From positions 8,556,001 through 8,620,000 of the forward strand of contig CM114271.1 of NCBI GenBank assembly GCA_050084515.1: DNA of 64,000 nt, given 5' to 3'. Positions 11,130 to 21,075 of this stretch are shown here, in pieces (within the stretch, counting starts at the first letter, position 1; the number at the start of each line of letters is the position of its first letter). The position numbers and the translations under genes are program-made. The stretch comes from Blasia pusilla. Taxonomy: Eukaryota; Marchantiophyta; Marchantiopsida; Blasiales. The notes beneath the pieces were generated by a model, which was given only the letters and a program-made list of their open reading frames with translations, made no database searches and was not told the origin of the DNA.

Positions 11130-12361
11130 TTGTCCAAGGCGATGAGGACCCCATCGATGGGTCCTGATCAGAGTTCCTGGAGAGTTGGTGTGCAGGCACG
11201 GAGGGCGATGGGAGAAGAGAGTCCGATGACTCCTATTGTCGATGCTCAGGAGGGGCATGTGTCGAGCACGTTGTTGGGGGCGGCCACCATTGTGTACCGC
11301 ACTCCTTTATTTTCTGCTTCCGATGTTATGACGTTGGGGGGTACGGCTGCCGAGGCTTTTTGACTAGCCGCTATGCTACGTGAGCGTGGAGTTGGAATTC
11401 TTGCATCACGTTCAGAGGTGATTGCAAAGGAGGTGATGGACCTGCCCTTGGAGCGGATGCTCGGGCCGTCCATATCAGATTCATGGCAGGCTGCGGCTGC
11501 TAGGATGGCGGAGATGCCTGCTAGACCCGCGATAGAGCGTGCCATGGCTTCTCCTAGTGTTGTGTTGCAGGATAAACGAGGAGAGGTCTTCCAGTTGATG
11601 AGTCCCAGAGGTAGAGCTTTTAGTCCGCAACGTGTCTTGTTGGATTCAGGAGTGCAACCCCTAATGTTGGGGAAAGCATCATTCAGAAGATTGGGCTTGA
11701 CGAGAGCCAATGTGGAGCATTGTCCATTCCGGATACAGACATCCTTGGGTGGAGCGAGTACTACACACTATATCACCCGACAGGAGGTCGTGGTGAGGAT
11801 TCGCCCGGGACATCCTACACATGAGTCCGTGGTGCGAGCCAAGGCGATAGTGACTTATGCAGAGTCCTACGACGTCTTGGTTGGTGGAGCAGTGTTATAC
11901 CCGATGGGGTTTTCCCTGGATTACTGGGAGATGTCAGCATCCTACAGATCAGGATGGCAGTCAAGTGATGGGTGCCTTAGCTCATTACCCGTTCGATTCA
12001 CATGTGCAGTGATCGAGCAACGGCCAGGAGAGATGGCGACCTTAGCAGTATTTAGCAGTGCCATCACTTGGCCTAGTGATTTGATTGAGGGACATGTCCA
12101 TGCAGAGGATACACCCATTCCTGACATTTCTATGGAGAGGAGTGTTATGGTAGCCGCATCATTCCATGGAGGAGAGGTGCCGTTGTGGGGCTCGACTGAG
12201 GAGCTTCGACGATTGGCAGATGAGCACATGCAAACCGCGTGGAGCAAGGCGTTTGCATCGGAGCATGACGGGTCTGAGGAACCCGAGGTAGCAAGGAGTG
12301 CTACGATGACACCCTTGGATACCACACCCTTTTTTGGTGTACCCCAGAGGAGGGTATTCGA
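11130..12361 (+). pseudogene. Protease and linker of DNMT-Gypsy copy 1
   Basis: One frame runs 11,130-12,368 with a single TGA at 11,361 (likely CGA). The aspartic protease active site is LLDSGVQPLMLG near 11,638; DSG replaces the usual DTG or DSG-A form. The second half-site region (YDVLVGGAVLYPMGF) follows near 11,870. About 130 residues of acidic linker come next (DLIEGHVHAEDTP, EVPLWGSTEELRRLADEH), then the frame runs out at a TAG inside the methyltransferase start. Copies 2 and 3 repeat the linker, so it is a constant part of the element, perhaps a domain boundary cleaved by the protease. Confidence 0.8.
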
Positions 12362-13603
12362 GTGTTAGATCTCTTTGGAGGGATTACCACCGGGTTAGCT
12401 GTTGTTTTTCAGGTAGGAGTACAAGTGCAGCAGTACCCGTATGTGGAGAGTGATGATGTTGCAAGGCGCATCTCACTACAACATGTGGCGCAATTACCAC
12501 TATGTTTTCCCGACTTATTGTTTGCGTACATGGTACAGGGGATCCAGAGTTCCCTACCAAGGGATATTTCGTTGTTGGGGGCGCAGGACTTAGACCGATT
12601 AGGCACCATTGATTTGGTCATTGCCGGTTGGCCATATTAGGGCGAATCGAGTCTTGGACGAGGCAGCGGGTTGGCTAACACTCGGTCCAGGTTGTTTTGG
12701 GTGATGTTGAGGGTTTAGTCTCATTCTCCATCCTATATTTTGGAGAATGATCCGATCTTAGGAGACTCCATGTCACGGGTGGTAACGAGTGCTCATCAGG
12801 TGCATGACTGGATCGGCCCAGCAATGTTCTTGGATGCGGCGAGTGTAGGTTCTAGAGCCCATCGCCCGCGTCTATGGTGGACCAACTTGGTGTCCCATGC
12901 GATGTTACGGAGGGCGTATGCGAGAGTGGAGCGCCCCTCCCATTTGTTAGTGGATTCCATTCTGGATCCAAGTCTTCGCTCACAAGCAGTGAGGCACGAT
13001 GATCGGCCACCATTGACTATGGTCAACAGGGTAGGCAAGCCGCAGGCAGCCTTTCCAACGTTTGTGAGTTTTCCCGCTTCTTATGCATACAAGGAGGCTG
13101 GTCTTGGCTTGGTTTGGGATGACCACGTTCAGAGGTTGGTGGAGCCCAACGCCGACGAGAGAGAGCGGGCGATGGGATTTCCCACAAGAGTGACGGCAGT
13201 ACCGTCAGTATCAGAGGCATCACGACGCCATGTCTTGGGTCACGCGATGGACCTGAACAACTTGACATGGATCTTCAGCTTGGGAGTGGCTGAGCAACGT
13301 CGGATGAGATCGCGACAAATCACAACAGTTGTGTTGGTGAGCCCCATGCCTATCGAGACGATGGAGGCAGTGGCTAGGGGCGAGACCCGAGGAGATCGAC
13401 ACACCAGGGGAGATCAAGAGAGACACCCTTGGACTTCTTGGGATGTTTTGCAGGTACGCCAGGAGATGAGAGCGTGGTTCCGGGCACTGCATGTGGAGGA
13501 GATCAGAGTTTGCATTTGGCTGAAGGAGAGCGGTCGAGTGTTGTTGTTCGAGACGGGGTCGCACCATAGCAACCACCGATATCCGCGCCGGAGAGTCCTA
13601 CCG
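12362..13603 (+). pseudogene. C5-cytosine DNA methyltransferase domain inside Gypsy pol
   Basis: Motif I is LDLFGGITTGLAV (12,365 on). The acid that binds SAM ribose is Glu in YVESDD (12,446). Motif IV context is DLVIAGWP, but the next codons are TAT TAG (12,635-12,640), where the ancestor had Cys-Gln. Motif VI is the EN in YILEND (12,743). Motif VIII is RAHRPRLWWTN (12,854-12,886), close in form to DNMT3/DRM enzymes. Motifs IX-X are ERERAMGFP and RHVLGHAMDLNN (13,157-13,260). A second TAG at 12,716 interrupts it. The domain spans about 310 codons and is followed by a ~100-residue linker before RT. It would transfer methyl groups from SAM to DNA cytosine; this copy cannot, lacking the catalytic Cys. 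It sits exactly where no standard Gypsy element has a domain. Confidence 0.88.
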
Positions 13604-13611
13604 TAGTCACG

Positions 13612-14450
13612 ATGGAGACTTGGGAGCCAGATATGGGCCCAAAGTTGACAGGAGGAGAGCGGCGCCGAATACATGAGTTCCTCTGGAGTTATAGGAGTTG
13701 CTTTGCCTTTAGCATGGAGGATTTGGGTACGCTGAAGGGACTAGGGATCCGCATTGAGTTGTCGAGTGATACGCCGATCTTCCGAAGACCCTACACGTAT
13801 AGTGATATGGAGAGGGCTGTGATTTAGAGTAGGAGCCAGGACTTGGTTGGAGCAGGACTAGTGGAGATGTCGGATGGGGAGTATGCATCTGCCACTGTCA
13901 TGCCCGTCAAGAAGGATGTGCATGGCAACTGGACGGATATGCGGATGTGTGGGAATTATCAAACTATCAATCGGCAGACGAAGTCCGATAGGTATGCCAT
14001 GCCCACCCCTGAGGAGATCTTTGATACGATTGGTCATGCAAAGGTTTTGATTCATTGATTTATGAGCCGGATACATCATCACCGCACTATCGATTGGAGG
14101 ACGAGCGTAAGACGGCATCGATCCTCAGGGGAAGGATTGTTTGTACCACTGGCGATTCTTACCATTTCGGTTCAAGAACGTCCCGGATGAGTTTCAAAGG
14201 GTCATGGATAGGATCTTGGCTGGTGTGGATTTTTCTAGGTGTTATATTGATGACATCGTAGTCTTTAGCGCCACGGTTGAGGAGCACGAGCGACATCTCA
14301 GGAGGTGTTTCGACGATTGCAATTACATGGGCTGAAGCTACATCCAGGCAAGTGCAAGTTCTTTTACGACTAGATTGAGTACTTGGGTCATACAAGATAC
14401 CCAATGGGTCTTGGTGTTCAGCAGACAAAGGTAGAGGCTATCTCACGCAT
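13612..14450 (+). pseudogene. Reverse transcriptase of DNMT-Gypsy copy 1
   Basis: N-terminal RT region: GIRIELSSDTPIFRRPYTYS, then GLVEMSDGEYASATVMPVKK and a DMRMCGNYQTINRQT block equal to the DYR-LN motif (here GNYQTIN). After a frameshift near 14,058 comes YHWRFLPFRFKNVPDEFQ, then the catalytic CYIDDIVVFS with YIDD at 14,243-14,254. A TAG at 13,825 replaces a likely CAG. The frame breaks again near 14,335. The sequence is Gypsy-type RT, not copia, and continues directly into RNase H. Confidence 0.88.
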
Positions 14451-15060
14451 TCCACGCCTACAGATATGAGCCGTGTTCGGGCATTCATGGGATTGGAAAA
14501 CTTCTATCGGCGGTACGTCAAGGGATTCAGTTCAATTGCGAGGACGTTGACCTTGCTGACCAAGGTGGATCACGAGTGGCACTGGGGAGATGAGAAGGAG
14601 TGAGCATTTCAGTTGCTCAAGGACAGGTTGACGTGCGCACCCATCTTGAGGAGACCAATCAAGGGGCGTCCTTTCCAATTGCACCCATATTGGAGCATGT
14701 TGGGGCTTGGAGCGGTGCTCACCCAGCATGATGATGAGGGTAGAGAGTTTGTGGTGGCTTACGCTAGCCGCTCAAACAATGTTGGAGAGGTGAAGTATAG
14801 CTCGTATGAGGGTGAGTGCTTGGCTGCGGTGTGGGCTATCGCGCATTTCAGGTGTTACTTATTCGGCAATCCCTTTACCATCATCACTGATCATCAACCA
14901 CTAAAGTGGTTGATGGAGTCCGACAAGCTTACAAGGAAACTTGCGAGATGGGCTTTGTGATTGCAGGATTATGATTTTTAGGTGGTACATAGACCTGGGA
15001 TGCTCAACCAGGATGCATATGGGTTGAGTCGTAACCCATGCCCGAGTCAACAAGATGCGA
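14451..15060 (+). pseudogene. RNase H of DNMT-Gypsy copy 1
   Basis: The open part at 14,613-14,960 reads LKDRLTCAPILRRP, VVAYASRSNN, YSSYEGECLAAVWAIAHF and ITDHQPLKWLME, the standard Gypsy RNase H motifs with ASR, E and TDH positions kept. A TGA at about 14,601 replaces Trp before AFQLL. After WAL come TGA and TAG where CGA and CAG are expected, then VVHRPG and NQDAYGLSR, equal to the usual N-x-x-ADALSR hinge into integrase. Confidence 0.87.
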
Positions 15061-16430
15061 TTGGAGCTCGATGGCATGGAGAGAGTGATGAGGATTCAGT
15101 GCCAGGATGGCACGCGTCGGCCTATTTAGGCATGTTGGCTATGGAGAGCCAGAGTGTGGAGACTTCAATGGCGAGGTCTAGTGGAGAGTCCAACAGATGG
15201 CCGAGATGTTCATGATGATGGAGTAGTCTTGGAGTGCCTTCGTACTGGCAGCGTTGCGAGCACCGTGGGTGCTAGAGAGCGGGATCGGATCCTACAGCGG
15301 GCCAGACGGTTCCGTTGGGAGGGGACACATGTTTTGGGGGTTTGGGAGGATGGAAAAGTACGCGTAGTGCCGTATCCTTCGCATAGAGCACGACTAGTGC
15401 AGCATGCCCACGAGGAGTTGGATTACTTTGGGATGAAGCGGACGTACAGCTTGCTCCAGATTCAGTATTGGTGGCGAGGCTTGCAGACTGACGTTCAACA
15501 GTTTGTTGCCAGGTGCATGGTGTGTGATCGGGTCCGAGCATCGTTCAATGCTCCAACTCCACAGTTGCATCCATTACCGATCTTGGGCTTAGGGTATAGA
15601 TGGAGATTGTATTTTGCAAGACCTTTGCCTTTGACGGAGCGTCACAGTCGTTATGTGTTGGTGATGGTCGAGCACTTCTCGAAGTGGATCGAGTTGGTTG
15701 CATTGCTTGACAAAGCGAGTGAGGGAGTAGCTTATGCCTTCCTTGAAAGAGTGTTGAGTCATTATGGCGCACCAGCTGAGGTGTTGACAGACTAGGGTAT
15801 TGAGTTTTGCAGTGAGTTCCAGGCCTTGTGTGATCAGGCGTTGATCGACCATCGCACGACTTTGTGAGATCATCCTGAGGCGGATGGATTAGCGGAGAGA
15901 GTTGTGCAGACCGTGAAGAGGGGTTTATGCAAGTATGGCTTGCAGAGAGGTCACCTAGGAGATTGGGACCTCCAGTTGCCCTGGTTGGCGATGGGATACA
16001 GATTCAGCATGCAAGCATCCTTAGCGTCTTTTTCCCCATACTTGCTACTTTATGGCTGAGAGCCAGATTTACCTGCAGCCATTCGTCGAGATGCTGGTGA
16101 GGTGTTGGACCTTGATGACCTAGATGTATGGATACGAGCATATTCTCAGAGGGCTAAGTTGTTTCGGAGAGTGATGCCCATGGTGTTCGAGAACTTGGCG
16201 ATTGCGCAGCATCGAGATACGTTGAGGTATGCGACTATTCGGGATGGTGGTTATCGACCAACTATCTCGAGGTTTCATCAAGAAGATTATGTCTACTTGC
16301 AGCAGACGGCACCCACGACGTTGGATGTGACTGTAGGGCGCACTATCTTGAGAGTGCATGACGTTTTTCCATCCAATGTTCTCTTGCTGGAGGGACACGA
16401 TGGTATGGTATGGAAGGACCATGTGCGTAA
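15061..16430 (+). pseudogene. Integrase of DNMT-Gypsy copy 1, catalytically dead
   Basis: The zinc-binding region near 15,403-15,530 reads HEELDYFGMKRT...CMVCD: the second His is Tyr (CAT or CAC to TAC). Core: WRLYFARPLP at about 15,601-15,630, where the first catalytic Asp is Tyr (15,610); the second Asp is present (EVLTD, 15,790) and followed by TAG for Gln; the catalytic Glu lies 35 codons on (15,895) in HPEADGLAERVVQ. A TGA at about 15,866 and another at about 16,059 replace likely CGA. The C-terminal domain includes FHQEDYVYLQ and TLDVTVGRTILRVHDVFPSNVLLLEG, then runs in frame into the PHD finger. Confidence 0.87.
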
Positions 16431-16647
16431 TTGTGCGTCATGTCACCTTCCTAACATTGATGGTACAGTAGATCCGAGCTTAGCAGTAGTTTCTGCAGGC
16501 TTGCGTTGTATGTTGTGTGGTTCTGCCCGTGGTACAGCCACGATGCTAGTCCGTGATGGATGTTCGTGAGGTTGGCGTATGGCATGTCTGACGCCACCTC
16601 TCACTAGGATTCCTCGGGGACAATGGATGTGTCCTAGATATACATAG
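16431..16647 (+). pseudogene. PHD-type zinc finger fused to the integrase C-terminus
   Basis: In the integrase frame the residues fall at exact PHD spacing: Cys 16,507, Cys 16,516 (x2), position 3 Arg 16,552 (x11, Cys expected), Cys 16,561 (x2), position 5 Arg 16,576 (x4, His expected), Cys 16,585 (x2), Cys 16,630 (x14), position 8 Tyr 16,639 (x2, Cys expected). Surrounding words fit PHD fingers: CMLCGS, TMLVRDGC, GW-MACLTPPL, IPRGQWMCP. A TGA at 16,567 (likely CGA) falls inside it and TAG 16,645 ends the frame. A CxxC pair (NCASCHLP) precedes it. PHD fingers bind histone H3 tails, so this could direct integration or the methyltransferase to chromatin, as chromodomains do in chromoviruses. 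Three ligands are lost, so this copy could not fold normally. Confidence 0.8.
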
Positions 16648-16835
16648 AGGAGATACTAGGTAGGTTTTGATTCCAACTTTTTCTGTGATATGGATGACAG
16701 AAAGGCGACTAAGGATGGGGCCACATGAGCACCCGGCCTTCTTGCTCTTAGCGTCCGAGAGATGTATGTCATGGTAGGTAGGGATAGATGGCTATCTGGA
16801 GTTAGAGGGACCTAACCACCAGCTAGGGGGGCGAT
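16648..16835 (+). other. 3' untranslated region and polypurine tract of DNMT-Gypsy copy 1
   Basis: No ORF. It ends with a polypurine tract AGCTAGGGGGGCGAT at 16,822-16,835 just before the LTR start. The reverse complement of this end, with an expanded G-run, is found at 52,696-52,760, confirming it as a recurring element boundary. Confidence 0.75.
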
Positions 16836-17475
16836 TGGAGATATTTTAGTACTTCTTGTCTCCTTATTTGGATGCCATGAGTTAGCATGGGATCGTGTGT
16901 GTTTGTGTGTGTGTTCGGTGACAGCGATGTATGTTGTGTAGCAATGTGTATGCGCACGACAGTTGTCACGTCTAGGATAGATCGGTGAGATCTAGTAGAG
17001 CGCCTTCGTGAGTAGTGGAGGACACACTCAATAGGTCGAGGATGACCTGTTGAAGCCCCGAGAAACTTGAGAGAGCAGGTTTCCCCTTCGTTTTGGCTCA
17101 TTTGGAGTCATATTGAGGAACTTACTATTTTAGGTAAGTACCATCTTGAGTATATGATCGACTTTGTATTTTTGGTAAGTGGCCCTTGACCTCCTACATC
17201 AAGTCAAGAGCCAAGGAGGTGACTTGGGAGAATAGGTTATCATGGAGAGAGCTTGCCAGAGGGGAGGGGTATACCTCAAGGAGAGAGAGCTTGAGAGCTC
17301 ATTCTCTGTTTGTTGAACTTCTTGGCATGAGGCGGCGGAGCTATGGTCCCTTGCCTTGTGAGTGTAACCCGAGCCTCTCATTAGGAGAGTGGGTTTGGTT
17401 TAACATGAGAGAGAGTGCACACCTTTGAGAGCTATGGTGTGAGATGGTGTAGAGAGAAATTGGATCTTACTTTAT
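16836..17475 (+). repeat. LTR-B, 3' LTR of DNMT-Gypsy (partial)
   Basis: Starts TGGAGATATTTTAG after the polypurine tract. It includes a TGTGTGTTTGTGTGTG run and, later, GGTATACCTCAAGGAGAGAG and GAGTGGGTTTGGTTTAACATGAGAGAG, which recur at 29,136-29,235 and 30,040-30,200. By comparison with 30,200-30,300 the LTR should continue past 17,475, but a copy of its own first 127 bases follows instead. Confidence 0.75.
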
Positions 17476-17602
17476 TGGAGATATTTTAGTACTTCTTGTC
17501 TCGTTGTTTGGATGCCATGAGTTAGCATGGGATCATGCGTGTTTGTGTGTGTGCTCGGTGACAGCGATGTATGTTGTGTAGCGATGTGTATGCGCACGAC
17601 AA
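17476..17602 (+). repeat. Direct repeat of the first 127 bases of LTR-B
   Basis: 17,476-17,602 matches 16,836-16,962 nearly base for base, both running from TGGAGATATTTTAG to GTGTATGCGCACGACA. The right copy then abuts the helicase block (aggacttagta). It could be a truncated second LTR in tandem or a template-switch duplication. Confidence 0.85.
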
Positions 17603-19508
17603 GGACTTAGTAGGGAACTCTGTCTATAAAATTCAGAGGCTTGTATGCTTTACAGAGTACCACCCACTTCACCAGTGGAACGAGTTTTCTTACACAATCT
17701 TGTTGCGCAATATCTCCTTCAAATATGAGTCCAAAATATTGAGTCTTGTATCACTAGCATGGACTTACCTGCATGAGTGTATTCATAGGAAAATATTCCG
17801 CCATGAATCATGCATTGTTGATGAAATTCAAAGGCATGCAACTTGTAACCTTTGGACCCAAGTTCATGCCACTAAAATCATATCGAAGGCAATGGAGGTT
17901 ATTGGACCTCATATGAAATTTGAGCTATGTATTAAGTCCATTCCTGCTGTTAGTACACCATCTACCCAAGAAGGCAGAACCAACAAGTTTACAAATGAGC
18001 CAGATCTTTCACTGCATTTATTGAATGTTGAACAACATGATCTATACCATAAGATCCAAGATCTATCCTCTGGTTTAGTGTTGATCACCGTCCCACCAAG
18101 TTGTGGTAAGACATTCTTTACACATTTCATGCAGTCATACTGGTCGAGTCTCTTTGTTCCCACGTTGCTCCCTGCTACAACAGGAATTGTTGCACTTCGG
18201 CTGCACAACACTGTTGTCACTGTTCATTCAGCATTTGTTATACCAATAATGGGCGACTTACCTTCCATGCATACAACCTCAGACCAATACATGTGCTTAA
18301 GAGACGCAAAAATTATCATTATAGATGAGTGTTCCATGCTAACGCCCCGCATGCTACAGATTGTTGCCCTAAGGTTGCATCAGGTGTCTCCGTCATCCAG
18401 CCTTAGCCCTTTCTTGACTAAACTTGTAATCTTATTAGGTGATCTCTGCCAGTTATCCCCCATATGCCGCCACAACAAAGGCCCTATCTGCTATTTTTGT
18501 CACATTTCTTCCTCACCATTCTACCCTACTATGGAAATATATACCCTTGCCACACCAATGAGGCATGTTGATGACCATGAATTCCTAAGTTTCTTGTCTC
18601 ACATATGAAGGGATTTACAAACAAAGGACTTGATAGATAGTTGTCTTGGTAGGTGCTTTGTTGATGAAAATACCGCCTCTGATTATATAGGCAAAAACAT
18701 TCATATTATTTGTACACACCGTATCGATGTCCAATTATTCAACCTTATTGCACTTCGCATACTATTTGGCGCAGTTGAGATCTTCCCAATACATGTAACC
18801 ACATATGCTCCTCCCGATCCACACTTTAACGAATGGATATCCGATACTCAATTTCATGAGTTGCAATTTTTAGCTATTGGTTGCACAGTATTGCTCACAA
18901 CAAACATTGACATGCCAAGTCAAGCTACGAACGATGCACAAGCTACCGTTCTAGATTGTACGTACAAACAAGATGACCTTATTGCTATAATAGTGAGCAT
19001 CCACTCAAGCTGCGCTACTGTCCGGCTTACCCAAACAATGTTTGCTACTCTAAGATGCGGAGCCAACGAGAAATACCACAAACATACATTTTCCCTAGTT
19101 CTTGGCTATACCATGACAAGACACAAGAGTCAAGGCCTCACAATCAAAGGCAAGTGCCTACTCAACATCAGATCATCGTTTGCACCTGGGCTAACTTATG
19201 TAATGCTATCTAGAGTCCAAAGTAGGTCACAACTACAAATCCTCGGTAACCTACACCCTGAGGATTTCAAGGTCTTTAATCAGCAGAGTCATGGCAATTG
19301 TTTAGTGGGTGCTAGAACAATGGAAATCAAAGATGGTTCACTAAGAAGACGTGCAAGGATGTCAAGTCTACCAGCTAGCGCCTCATCTGTACCAGACATT
19401 GTTGGAAAATTAAGTGCGACACCACATTCTGCTCCCATCTTGCTTAGCGATAGTGGTTCAGATGATTACCATAAGCCTACTCTGAATATGCAAGGTGTTA
19501 AGCCATAG
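17603..19508 (+). pseudogene. Pif1-family DNA helicase, one in-frame stop, 5' end truncated
   Basis: One frame runs from about 17,603 to 19,508 with a single TGA at 18,606 (ATA TGA AGG; CGA likely). Helicase motifs in order: a degenerate Walker A TVPPSCGKTFF (about 18,090), TTGIVALRL, Walker B IIIIDECSML (about 18,320), LLGDLCQLSP (motif III), then after the stop AIGCTVLLTTNID, YTMTRHKSQGLTIKG and YVMLSRVQSRSQLQIL (about 19,195). These are Pif1/RecD-like superfamily 1 signatures. Helitrons encode such a helicase after a Rep domain, but I see no HUH motif, and the N-terminal 150 residues are unrecognised. Pif1 helicases unwind DNA from 5' to 3'. The C-terminal tail after 19,320 is Ser-rich and not family-specific. 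It could be a Helitron remnant or a free Pif1 copy. Confidence 0.8.
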
Positions 19509-19589
19509 TTTGATCAACACATTCATCAAGAGACTTAGGTTTGTACAAGCATTTCTGTGCAATAATTATGTTTTCGGTGTTATCAATAG

Positions 19590-20213
19590 GCTGAACTGAA
19601 AATAACACCTTCAGTTACCAAAGTCCTATCGACTTTGCAAAGATGATACTCGATGACATGCCTACCTTACCCGAAAAGCCCACTGTTCAATTTGTACCAC
19701 CAACCGATGCACAACTTTGATATGCAAACAACCTTGGGTTATACCACTCCCATTATTATAGAGGAATCACAAGCCGTCTCATTAGCCACATGATAGACCA
19801 ACGCAAATCGTGGGCAGCTTCATTCAGGGAATTAAGAACGCAGCCACTAGTCACAGGTACTTATTTCACTCAACTGCTTTTTAGCTATGTTGTTGTAAGA
19901 GCTTTTTCTGTGCATCTATCTAAATTTCTCTGACAATATACTACGCACACTCAGGGATACAAAAGGAGATCATGGCTCACAAGCTGGGTTGAGTTCAATG
20001 AATCAGAGCTTACACACCAACAAGTTGTAGTAAATTATGCAAGATTTACTTGAGGAATAAAGCCCGATCAGTTCTAGGATCTTTGTGTTATCATGAAGCT
20101 CCCTCTTGAAATGTTGATAAGTCTGTCGTCCGCAAAGACTGCCCACCTTCTTGACAGTATAAAAATAGCCCGGGAAGCTGGAGCAATTTCTGAGTACCCA
20201 TCTGATGCAACTT
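19590..20213 (+). pseudogene. Two unrecognised exon-like blocks downstream of the helicase
   Basis: Block A (19,590-19,856) reads after SPIDFAKMILDDMPTLPEKP through FVPPTDAQL, a TGA, and YYRGITSRLISHMIDQRKSW, ending at a possible donor CACAG|GTAC. Block B (19,955-20,213) follows a TCAG acceptor: GYKRRSWLTSWVEFNE, ARFT-TGA-GIKPDQF-TAG-DLCVIMKLPLEML, ending AREAGAISEYPSDAT and TAA. The stops are where CGA or CAG would fit. Codon-like composition and splice-like borders suggest a real gene now broken, but the two blocks do not join in phase by the simplest splice, and I do not recognise the product. 20,214-21,075 shows nothing else I can support. Confidence 0.4.
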
Positions 20214-21075
20214 AAATTTTTCCTTCGTCACATTCAACTTCTTCTTCACAATATACAGATGATCTCCTACCTGTTCACTGTCTCCAGCCTCATTTTTATA
20301 GCGAGGGCACTTCATACCAAGGTTTGAAACTGCCAAAATCGCCGAGTAAACGACAGTGCCTTTGACAATTATGTGGCCATGTAAGTGTAAATTGTAAAGG
20401 TGATTCCACTTATCGCCTCTCTGCTCTTCTTCTTGAGACACTTACTTTCGCTCTAATTCTCACCCATTTATTGTATTTCATTGTTTGAACCAGGTATGCA
20501 ACTTCGGCAAGAAGAATTCACAAAATCCTCACCAGTATTGAACCTTGCTTGCTTTTTGCTACGCTTTCTTGAGAGGCAGATCCTCTCTCTCCATGCATTC
20601 AGATCCTTAAATTTTCATGCTCAAGTGCATGAGTCATTTTAGAAGTCGTTACATGGCTAGGCATTGTCTTAGAACTGATTCTGCATTATATGCACACCTA
20701 CATGGTGTCCAATTTTTGCTACCCAATTTCGGTCATATTTTGCGACATGTGTGTAATGTGATTTGCAGTGGTTGTTCCTACATGCTGAGCCCATCTCCAG
20801 CCTTGGCAACTTCTATGCAAGCATATGTTCATTTTCATGAATAAAAACCCCGTTGTCATTGTCTTGTTTAACTGTGTGCACTTTACTTTTTCAAGTACGT
20901 TAATTTCCTGTCTTGAGTCTTCATTGCTTCATGTGCTATACAGAAATGCACGACTGGTGTTTAATCACATGTACATCTTCTATTCGACACATGTTTGAGT
21001 TTAGCAGCATATACACATTTTCCATGTTACTTCCCACTTGTCTTGTGATGTTGTTTTACAAGGGAAAAACTGCAG

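Larger units (their letters stand above)
9979..17602 (+). mobile_element. DNMT-Gypsy copy 1: Gypsy element carrying a cytosine methyltransferase and a PHD finger
   Basis: Domain order on the plus strand is gag with CCHC knuckle, protease, C5-methyltransferase, RT, RNase H, integrase, PHD finger, polypurine tract, 3' LTR. The 5' LTR and gag start are missing, cut at 9,979. Protease reads in one frame, the methyltransferase in another and RT to PHD in a third. Partial copies elsewhere keep protease linker and methyltransferase in one frame, so the first shift is probably damage. It is more GC-rich and less decayed than the other copies, which suggests it is younger. Most in-frame stops are TAG or TGA where CAG or CGA is expected. 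Chromoviruses carry a chromodomain after integrase; here a PHD finger takes that place. Confidence 0.88.

Noticed and set aside
16431-16647. Chromodomain after the integrase
   Set aside because: The residues do not fit a chromodomain; Cys spacing fits a PHD finger instead.
17603-19508. Complete Helitron
   Set aside because: The Pif1-type helicase is clear, but no Rep HUH motif, 5' TC or 3' hairpin-CTRR end was found, so only a helicase pseudogene is called.
20091-20441. 116-residue minus-strand ORF
   Set aside because: It overlaps the plus-strand exon-like block ending at 20,213, which has better coding character, and shows no recognisable motif.
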